Source of the DNA: Diploptera punctata
Taxonomy: Eukaryota > Arthropoda > Insecta > Blattodea > Blaberidae
Assembly: GCA_030220185.1 (NCBI GenBank)
Contig: JASPKZ010009899.1
Coordinates: 50,277 to 114,276, forward strand
DNA length: 64,000 nucleotides
Direction of reading: 5' to 3'
Below are positions 54,821 through 64,000 of this stretch, piece by piece. Each line of letters begins with the position of its first letter. The first letter of the stretch is position 1. The notes below the pieces were generated by a model. The model was not told the DNA's origin. It saw nothing but the letters and a program-made list of their open reading frames with translations, and ran no database searches. The position numbers and the translations under genes were made by a program.

Positions 54821-54949
54821 ACTAAAATAACTCTAACTTTTTTCTTGTTAATTTTGTCTATTTAGATTGTTGCATTAAATTTCTAGCATAGGTTATTAAA
54901 ATTAGAAAAGTGGAAATAGCATGATTCAGAATATACATATTGTGTTAAG

Positions 54950-55920
54950 GTTTTCTTCAGAAGGGAAGTGAAACTGTGGGTCCTATTTCATAGATTTATT
55001 GCATAGGCCTACATAAGAACTTTGAGCCTGAAATAAGAGGCATTTAGTAAAATTTGTCAGCCATTTCACACTCATGTTTGAATTGTAAGGCATTATTAAA
55101 TAAAATGCTAATTGAATTCATTCTGTGAATTAGTGGTCATCATGCTCATTCTAGTTCCATGGTTCATAAGTTGAAACCCGGCCAAATCAATACCTTTTTT
55201 AAGGGTGTAAAAATCCTCAGTATGACTTTCTCCAGAATAAAAGTAAAGCCATGTGTCTTATGTCATATATTTTCAACAAATAAAAGAATTTGAAGCATGA
55301 AATAAGAGGTGAATGAGGAAAATGAGGTTATTTCAAATTCAAATTGGAATTACAATTCTAATGATCTGAGTTGTTGAAGAACATCATTAAATAAAATGGA
55401 ATCTGACAATCTAGTGATTACCATGTTTGCCACTCTTTTTTGAGGTTTACAGATTCAAATCCAGCCAGGTCAACAAATTTTTAATGTACCGGTATTAAAA
55501 ATCCTGAGTTTGGATTCCTTCAGAAAGGAAGTAAAGCCATGGGTCTTGTATTATAGATTTAGGCCAGTACTCAAGAACAAGTTCTGTAGGCAATGTCGTC
55601 TCCGTCTTCCGTAAGCTGAGGCTCTCATCTATCGATGTGTTCCCGAAAACTTTTTTAATAAATATCTTGTTAGCACATGATGTTAGATTGAGTGAGCCAG
55701 TTTGAGTAGGTTCTGCATGACCCACATAATTAACCATGGAGAGACAGGCTGAGAGTCATTCTTCGCAGAGAGCTTAACCTTACAGTATGCAAAAGAACCT
55801 TAAGCTTAGAATAAGAAAGAGGCCTTTGAATAAAATTAGCCAGTTATCTTTATGTCCAAATTTTAATTGTAATGACCTGAGTCATTATAAAAAGCATTAT
55901 TAAAATAAAGCATAATTATA
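54950..55920 (+). repeat. About 285-bp tandem repeat, three units with an insertion
   Basis: 'agaa..gaagtaaagccatg' recurs near 54963, 55237 and 55523. Each unit carries 'gtttgaaacccggccaa'-like worn box B text. The third unit is interrupted at about 55562-55785 by unrelated sequence (MVNYVGHAEPTQTGSLNLTS on the minus strand, no family known to me). Relatives at 25247, 48920 and 50460. Confidence 0.6.
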
Positions 55921-55924
55921 TTTA

Positions 55925-56165
55925 AATTAATATTGGGAAGTAAACATTATGAGGCTATATCATTAATAATGAGTGTAGAATATATTTTTAACGACTCACC
56001 TCATATGATTTTAAATTTCTTTGATACCGGCAGTTTCAGACAATATCTTACCATGACTGAAGAGGGACAAGATATTGTCTGAAACTGCTGGTATCAAAGA
56101 AATTTGAAATCATATGAGGTGAGTCGTTAGAAATATATTCTACACTCACTATTAAAGCATAACTA
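55925..56165. mobile_element. PLE terminal-repeat palindrome
   Basis: Inverse arms of about 95 bases, 'gtgtagaatatatttttaac' and 'gactcacctcatatgatttt' with partners. The left arm has lost the CTGAAGA block, the right arm keeps the full core, as in 18242-18535. Left outer end 'ggaagtaaacattatgagg'. Confidence 0.8.
56050..56100 (+). ncRNA. Hammerhead ribozyme motif, intact core
   Basis: CTGAAGA (56057-56063), stem II GGACA..TGTCT, GAAA (56081-56084), stem III region CTGCTGG, step T-A, stem I TGA/TCA. Confidence 0.6.
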
Positions 56166-59100
56166 ATTGGGTAATTTATCATATTCATCAGATGCACATA
56201 TGTTGGTCTTATATTTAAAAAACTAACAAAAATAACTCACTCTAACTTTATATTTGTCATTTTTGTCTAGGATAGGTTATTTTTAAGTCACATTTTGATT
56301 AAGCTTTAATATCTATGAAATTATTTCATTCAAGAACAGACATATGTGCATTCGACAAATCTGATGAAGTTAACACTAATTAAACAGATGTTATTTCAAT
56401 AAAAACACAAGAGAATTGTGAAATATATAATTGTTTTATTTGTTTATTTTACAATAATGATGCCTTAATGATAAATGATTTTACTTAGTGAATGGCAATA
56501 TCAGTCCATTATTAAGAGAGAATTGATGTAAGTTTTGTACTGTGAAAATATGCATGAACCCAGACATCCCAAGCATTTTCACAATCAATGCACTATTTAC
56601 AATGTCAAGTGAATATAAATATAGTGATAGTGATAAAGTAGTAATAATAATACTGCAAATATGAAAAATACACGTAACAGCAACTCTCATGCCAAAACAT
56701 AACAATTAAATTGTTGACTAGATCCAGGATAACCAATTTATTGTTAAGATACCATATCTCATAAATAAATAACAGTGGATTTTAAGATTTTAATACAGCA
56801 ATAAATAACAGTAAATTAAAATGTTTTAATTATAAATTATTATACATTAAATTATGTTAAAACTGAAGTGAATTTTAAAAATCCATTAGCGAGATTTACA
56901 AAAATATTTTCTTCAAATTTGCTTAACATGTAACAATTTCTTATTGTTAATGAAATTAACAAATTAATTGATTTTGTAAGATGAAACAGTAAAACATTCC
57001 AGGTAAGAAATTAATATTACAGAAATTTAAAAAAAAACTAAATATTAAGAGAATAATGTTTTATGTGTGTATATATATATATATGAACGATAAAGAAAGT
57101 TTTCTTGAGTTTTCCGCATCATGGATTCAAGTTCGGCCTCTGGCCACTGAGAATCATAATCATATATATATACGAGTATATATATATATGCCAGAATATT
57201 GACCTCCTGCATGAAAAGTGTTGCAAAAAAAGAACTAAATTTTACAACTCAATCCTCTCTCTTTATGTTTTAATTCTTAAGAGTTCTATGCTTCTGTATC
57301 CTAAAATAATTACAGAACAAAGTGACCACTTTTTGAAAAAGAGTTTACTGGAATAATTTCCTGTTTCATCTTATCATTAAATTACTTTTTGACATTCCCA
57401 ATAGCAAGACATGTCAAGAATTTAAGTTTTTAGAATTAATTTATATTATTTTTGTTTGATGTCATGTAAAGAAGCAGTATTGAAATATTCAACATGATCA
57501 GGTTATTTTTAGTCTGTAATATCTTACCTCAATATTATCAATTCAACATTATTCCGATCTAATGATTCTTAAAGCATATGATGTCATCTGAGTAAAAATT
57601 TTTAAATAACCATCATGATTTCAAGGAACTTAAAAAAAAGTTTTCATCTTTTAATCTATTCTATAATGTACAATGATGTCTGAAGATTTGCTTTTTATCT
57701 AGGCCAGCATGAATTATCAGCAAGAAAGAATCACAATCATACACCATAAACTCCCATTCATATATACAAAATAAAAAGAAATGTCTTTTGTATGCAAATC
57801 AGTAACATATTTACAAAATTATGCCATTTGTGTACAAAATTATAAGTACACCATAAGCTAGCAGTAAATTTAATACTCGTTTACACAAGTAATTACACTT
57901 TTTCCAGTCTTATAAATATTTCAAGACATTTAAATATCACAAAACGTTATTAAAACTTTTTTCTTATTTAATAAGAAATAGTAGTCTACTTCATTAAAAT
58001 ATTTCCTTTATGCATGGAAATGGATATTAATTGTAACTGTTACATTATCTGTCTGCATTTAGAATTTATTTTAGGTCTAGTTGATTTCAGTTCTTTCCTA
58101 TGAAATTAAAAGTTTGAACAAACATACAATTTTTGGTATTATATATGTATATTTTATTTACATATTGGAGGATATTGCAATTAGGGCCAGAGACCATCAC
58201 AGTTCTCAGACAGAGGAAAGTGAAAATATCATGGGTATCTGGAAATGAGGGGATTTTTTCCCTGATTTTTGGAAAAATGAAAATTAGAATGGCAAACATA
58301 TATACTTGAGTATTAATAGCAAGTCAACTGGTAAATCATTTAGCCCAATTTGTATTATAATACATACAGTTATGTATGTTTATTTACAACCATTAACAAT
58401 TAAGGAAATGTTAATTTGTATAAACAGTATTTTAAAGGTTATATTCATATCTTCCTAACATATAGTAGTACTTGAAAACTGTTATGGTCTACAAAAATAT
58501 TTTCTATCTTTGTCTTCAGAGGACATACCAGTGATCTATTTTTTTTTCTACATTCTAGCCTTATATTTACAAAATATAATGTTGGTTCCGTTCAGAATTT
58601 TTTATGAATACCCATGTATTTGTACAAATAAATTTAAAGTAATTTTTTGACCACTTTCCATCGATTTTAAATATTTAAGGATAATCATTAATAAAAACTG
58701 TGCTATAAAAAATAAACAAATAATTATCTTTTTTTATAAGTTTCATATTTAAAATTTTGGATAAAATATTTCTTTGATAAAAATTGCATATAATTTGAAC
58801 AGAATTTAATTGATTTCTAGCTTATGCTATTAATTATAAATATGAGTTATTAGTATAATAAGCACTTTTTATTCCTTGTTTTTTATAGTTGCCTAACTAT
58901 AATGTTCATATAACAGCTTAGATTCCTCAATTGAACATCCACATAATTAAATAAGAAAGTATAATTTAATAGGTTTTTGTCTTATATTATTAATTAGAAA
59001 TCTGCAAATTTAGTATAGCACATGTTTTATTATTGTTATTTATAATTGATTTAACTACAGTTGTCACATTATGACTTTAATTTTCAGCTGTATTGATTTG

Positions 59101-62100
59101 TGAATAATAAGCGTTATTAATTCTCAGGGTACCCATAAATCATTTGCTGTGGTTTTAATTCCTATAGCAAGCAAAAAACACATTTTTTAATTTCTGTCAT
59201 TTGACCTGAATAATATTCTAAATGAAAAACAGATAAGAGATAATGTTATCTCGGTGATAAAATATATGTTACTGAAACAATGAATAAATCACTCAGAAGC
59301 TCAAATAAATTTCATCATAATTTAACATGTCTTTCAAAAATTAATTGTTTCCTTCTTCCTCTTCTTTTCAAACAGAACTTTATTTTTTATCAAATTCTTG
59401 TTATATAATCACTCATTCATTATAGTTAATTTGAAAATCATATTATGACTCAATAGAACATAAAAGTACTCCAGTGACAGGTCATGAAAGCCCATAAGGT
59501 TATCTTGGTCATTTGCTATTTAGGAACTTAATGTGGTTAAAATTTACCAATGAGTAAAATAAAATTGGAATATTCAATTTTTTAAATAAAAAATATATTA
59601 AATAAGCTTAAGCCTTTTTTTATTAGTTTGATTAATATGCTTTGATTTTTAACTTAATAAAATTTAAGTTTCCTGGAATAAGGAATAACGAACAATATTT
59701 TATGTGGTGTTCATTTTGGGTATAGCACTACAGTCAAATTCAATTTGATGTAAATTATGCTACATGATTAGCAACTACTTTGAGTAAGTTGGGGAAGATT
59801 ACATAAACAACAGTGAATACTGCATTCATTTTAACACCTTAAAATCAGTTTCGTACAGATTGATGATACATCCTTTATTGAGGGAGTTCTTCAATTAAGA
59901 AATGATTTGATAGCAATGTTACTAGTTTTTTAGTGGTTTGGTTGGTAATATCTAATATGCATAATTGTTTAATGCTCACTCGTATGGCTCATGGCCAACT
60001 AAGTTGAGAAAGCAATAAAATATAATGACTGACCTTTGTTAGTTTGCATGTATTGATAAGCTAAAATGCAGCTTGTTGCTAGGTTCAAAGTATTGTAATA
60101 CTCTTTTTTTATTTTCTCTTTACTATATTCAGCAATTGTAATTTATTCTAAATTCTAAATATTTGCCTGTCTTAGAATCATAAATAATAATCCAGTTTTG
60201 GTGATTTTGAGATATTTTTTGTTCTTCTTAGGCTGTAATTTGGCGTATGTGAGCTAACAATAAAATTAATATTTTTATTTTATTCTATTTTAATAATATT
60301 TTGACCATTCCAAACCATATTTTTTTACTTTCTATAGAAAGAAGAAAAAAAAAGTAGTTGTCATGCAAAATTTATTATCAAAAATGGATTTCTGAAGTAT
60401 TTATTTAAAAAAAATTGGTGGATTTTTGTACCTTAAAAACCATAATTCCTCAATGGAAATCAAACACTTCACAGTATTTACTAGAAAAACTAAATTTATT
60501 TTTGAAAATTGATACAACAATAAAACTGGACATACAGTGGTATTGTTCTGAGGTACAGATATGTTTGGGAAGAAAAATTGTTTACAGAGTAATTTATTGG
60601 AAATATTTAATTAATTTGGTAGAAAAAATCTGCCTAAAAAATTAAAGTTCATCGGAAGATTTTTTGGAAATACAGTAATAGTAATTTTCATTAAATTGAG
60701 TCTATAAAATGTCATAATATTATTTCACACAAGAAGAAGTTTTTTGAAAGTTTGGATCAGAAATTTATAATGATTAGAGAGTTAGCATTATGAATGTTCT
60801 CAGATTATTTGAGCCTCATAATAATTGAGTATTTATTCAGGATGATAATTTATATAATCTCTGCTGCTGATACATAAGATATCTGGCAAGATACTAGAAC
60901 ACATCGACATGTCGGGTGGGAACATCTTGTTCAGTTCAGTTTGTAAGGAAAGTTCCAATATTATATATATATATATATATATAGAATGGAAGGGATTAAA
61001 TAATATATATTTTTCTGAAAAAAAAATTCATTTTTTCAAAATACAAAATTTCTATAAATTTTAATGAGTGCTTGATTTTATTTTCAAAGATTTATAAAAG
61101 TAGGGTTTCGCACCATCTGTTGCTTGGTTCTAAAAGGGCCAATGTTATATTGTATGAGATATTCATATATTCTTGGGCAGTTCAATCTATTCAATAACAT
61201 ATTATAAGGGCTAATATATCTTATTAATAGATATTAATCTTTATAACCCCCTATCATTTACCAGTAAGTTATGTTACAAAACATTAACTGCTAATAACTT
61301 AAAATTAATTTTTTTTACATTAGATCTTTAGAACAAAGCCACAGAATTTTTAAAATATTTATTGTATATTTGTTTTAAAAGCAGTTAATTTCAAAAAGTA
61401 ATTTCTTCCGTATTTAAATAATATAATCAATATAGATAATTATGTGTGTGAAAACTTTTATTACCTATAAAATATTTGTATTTGAATAATTTTTTACCCA
61501 AAATATTACAATTTTTTTCTCAATTTACTCACTTATTATGAACAAAAAATATATTTTTTTTTTTCAAAATAACGTTCACTATCTAGAGAAAAATATATTT
61601 AAATAAAATGATTTTCCCACAAAATATATGAAAGTCTTATAATATTTTTCATCTCAATTTCACCAAATTTATTAAAACAAAATATAAATACATTTTGTCT
61701 CAAAACATATTTTTACTAATGAATAAGAGCAGTATTTGGTATCATAGCTGGATTCAATGAATTACAGTCTATCAATAAAAGATTAAACTTTTGATTTATT
61801 ATTTTATTTTTTGGAGTAAATTTAACCTTTTCCCCACAACATTTTTTTAGGGCTAACAGAAATATATTAGTGCTCTCCTGACCTTAAATTTGATTTTATT
61901 TTCAGAACATCTGAATTTACTATAATATATTTCTCAATTATCTCATGTTTAGGTTAAAAAGAAACTAATTACCGGTATGTATAATCCTGAAAATTATTAA
62001 ATAATATTAGATCACAACTCCCAACTAAAAATGTAAATAAATAAATAAATAAATAAATGATAATGTAATTAATACTCAACTTTTTTGAAAATAAGGTTTT

Positions 62101-62300
62101 CATATCAGTTGCAAAAGTCCTGTTCCATTCCATATAAAGATTTATATTAAAAACTTTCCTTTCATAATTGTAATTTGAAATACAGTAATGTCAATTTGTA
62201 TATAAAACTTAATTAACAACTAGTAATAGTGAAAGTCTCAGATCTGTGAAATGGTCTCAATACTGTATAAATACTGCACCTTCTAGCAAAGTGGCTAACG
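56165..62300. other. AT-rich intergenic between CAND1 and the TMEM205-like gene
   Basis: No coding similarity, no SINE or PLE ends. Short (TA)n at 57068-57083, 57162-57190 and 60961-60981; (AAAT)n at 62035-62060. The 3' UTR of the minus-strand gene must lie in the last part; TTTATT (AATAAA on the minus strand) at about 61795 is a possible poly(A) signal. Confidence 0.6.
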
Positions 62301-62588
62301 TTAGAGAACACAGATTTTATTTGCGAGATAAAGTACATGTACAATGGTACATGCTATACTCATGAGGTTACCAATAGCAATGGTCATGTGAACCTTCCGG
62401 AATGCCTTGTGAATCTTGACATAATGTGGACACTTAGCGAGTGGTCCTGGATCGTGACGACCAACTTCCATTCCTACTCCTGCTGCCTTTTCCATTGCAA
62501 GTTTGGCTGCAATGAGGCTCAGAAGAGGAGGAGCCAAATATAGACGAATCAACAATTCCAGCAGGAAACATATAATCATGGCACCAAC
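62301..62588 (-). CDS. Terminal exon of a TMEM205-like multi-pass membrane protein
   Basis: On the minus strand a TTACAG acceptor (62589-62594) leads into 95 codons and stop TAA. The protein begins VGAMIICFLLELLIRLYLAP, a hydrophobic helix. It continues with a charged loop (KLAMEKAAGVGMEVGRHDPG, KCPHYVKIHKAFRKVH) and a second hydrophobic helix (MTIAIGNLMSIACTIVHVLY), and ends NKICVL. The layout helix - loop with EK..G.G.E.G - P.Y....K.F...H - helix resembles the C-terminal half of TMEM205 (DUF4149) proteins. The assignment is from recalled family pattern, not a search. Earlier exons would lie beyond position 64000. The overlapping plus-strand ORFs are shadows. The gene converges on CAND1 across about 32 kb. 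Confidence 0.65.
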   Translation of the reverse strand, partial: VGAMIICFLLELLIRLYLAPPLLSLIAAKLAMEKAAGVGMEVGRHDPGPLAKCPHYVKIHKAFRKVHMTIAIGNLMSIACTIVHVLYLANKICVL

Positions 62589-63165
62589 CTGTAATTTAAA
62601 TAACAATATGATATTTTCACACAGTTGGCCTTGGCTCTTTAGAGCTGTCATATTTTTATTTCATTCAATAGATAGCCTACTAATAAAGAGCTCATTACTG
62701 TATTGATATTAAACATGAATGATTATTACAGCTTATATTACCAAGAGGTCATTTGAAAATGTATCTTTCAAATTTTATTTTCATGGTAAAAATCCATAGT
62801 TAAAAACTCATTCTATGATACTAATAAGTGTGCAGTGTTTCAAGGGCAGAAGGGAGAGTTATATTCAAGGATCACTGGCCGGTTAAATGATTTCTTATGG
62901 CCTTTGGCCATGGCAGGATGAGAAGACACAGTTTCAAATTATCATTGGCATTTTGTATGTTTCCATAAGTAATAAGTGAACAAAATTTTTCCAAATTACA
63001 ATATTTTATTTCTTATTTTATTGAAATTCATTATTTCTAATAAATAACTATTAATTATATAACCTCATAATGTTTACTTCCCAACATTAATTTCATTATA
63101 AATATTGATGTGTATATACTCAACAAACAACAGAAAAAGATATATAATTGAATTTGGAATTTTTA

Positions 63166-63330
63166 TGCCTCACCTCATAAAAATACATTTTTCTCACCTG
63201 AAGAGTTAAAAAAGGTATTGCTTCCATCAACAGCTACATTCTGAGTGTAGCAGATGATGAAAGCAATGGCTTTTGAAGCTGATCAGGTGAGAAAAATATA
63301 CTTTTATGAGGTAAAATGTATAAATATCTG
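63166..63330. mobile_element. PLE terminal-repeat palindrome, same subtype as 2065-2330
   Basis: 'gcctcacctcataaaaatac', 'ttttctcacctgaagag' and inverse partners around 'tacattctgagtgtag'. The right arm shows CAGATGA and GAAG at hammerhead positions, both damaged. Lies in the intron of the TMEM205-like gene. Confidence 0.65.
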
Positions 63331-63462
63331 ATTCAATTATAAAATTGTTAATAATTTGCCTCATAGTGTTAATTAATTCTCATTAGAATTTTTATCGAAC
63401 AAAAATATATCTATAAATTTGCTCAGAATGAATATTTATTATAATTATATCCGTCCATAGTA

Positions 63463-63766
63463 ATTCTGCTCGAGGGCAGGTCTTTCACTACAATCATAGC
63501 ATTTTCATGCTATGCTTGCAGCTTTACTAGGGAATTGTAGGTTGGTAGCTTCCCATTGCTTTCCACACCGGTGAAGGATGATGATGATAATGATAAGGAT
63601 AATGATGATGGCCATATGATTTCGGGGACTGTTTGGGCCTTCAAGTTTTCCTGACATTTGTCTTACCGGTGAGGAAAAACCCCGATAAAAACCTCACCCA
63701 GAAAAACAGCCCCAACCGGGGATCGAACCCAGGCCCTCTGCGTGACAAGGCAGCACGCTATCTCGA
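63463..63766 (-). repeat. SINE-C, copy 2
   Basis: Inverse of 6664-7010 in every block, ending at the tRNA head 'ggcagcacgctatctcgag'. More complete (GAT)n/(ATG)n tract. Confidence 0.85.
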
Positions 63767-63769
63767 GAA

Positions 63770-63850
63770 TATAATTATATTTGAAGAGAAAAAATTTTCT
63801 CTTCAAATATAATTTATCCTTCAGTGAGAAGTGTTAAATTAATAATAAAA
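63770..63850. repeat. SINE-B tail inverted dimer
   Basis: 'atatttgaagagaaaa' is followed directly by 'ttttctcttcaaatataatt' and the SINE-B end 'cagtgagaagtgttaaatta'. No tRNA head: two tails facing each other. Confidence 0.7.
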
Positions 63851-64000
63851 AACATCAATTTATTATGTTGTTAAGTTATTAGGACTATTTCAAGATAAAA
63901 TACAAATAAAAGTAAAATATCTAAAATATGTGCTAACAAAATAATCATTGCATAATCTCAGAGTTATGAATGTTATGTTAGACCTACTTGCAACCATGAA

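Overview
This is animal nuclear DNA, most likely from an insect with a large, repeat-rich genome. It is AT-rich and has no operons. Its genes have GT-AG introns 2-7 kb long, filled with tRNA-headed SINEs, Penelope-like retroelements, non-LTR LINE debris and small DNA transposons. The species cannot be fixed from the window alone.

Two host genes are present and they converge. On the plus strand, the last six coding exons of CAND1 (cullin-associated NEDD8-dissociated protein 1, a HEAT-repeat cullin exchange factor) lie at 2480-29776 and encode about 388 C-terminal residues. The terminal coding exon is present twice in tandem (29501-29631 and 29646-29776), each copy with its own splice acceptor and stop codon. 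On the minus strand, the last exon of a multi-pass membrane protein resembling TMEM205 lies at 62301-62588; its upstream exons are beyond the window.

Everything else I can explain is mobile DNA. (a) About 20 Penelope-like element (PLE) pieces carry YVDD reverse transcriptase or GIY-YIG endonuclease fragments and 'tgaggt(a/g)ag' / 'cctcataatgt' terminal repeats. Most are inverted pairs or palindromes, and their terminal repeats carry hammerhead-ribozyme-like cores (CTGANGA...GAAA...); I count 13 with both core blocks intact. (b) One RNase-H-bearing LINE family is present in three copies with perfect 13-bp target-site duplications (TSDs) at 13936-16179, 27503-27973 and 7069-7118. The first sits inside a PLE hammerhead motif and the second inside a PLE. 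(c) Several tRNA-headed SINE families occur as head-to-tail arrays and as inverted-tail plus unit composites. At four loci one TSD encloses the whole composite. (d) There are PIF/Harbinger-like and mariner-like MITEs, two pogo-like transposase relics, other LINE C-terminal fragments and 130-bp or 285-bp period repeats.

Layout: 1-29776 CAND1 exons and introns; 29777-40565 repeat-dense intergenic DNA (PLE palindromes and the four-unit SINE array); 40566-56160 mixed intergenic DNA with scattered PLE, SINE and MITE copies, including the longest PLE coding copy at 50745-52435; 56160-62300 AT-rich and nearly featureless; 62301-64000 the TMEM205-like exon, its intron and more repeats.
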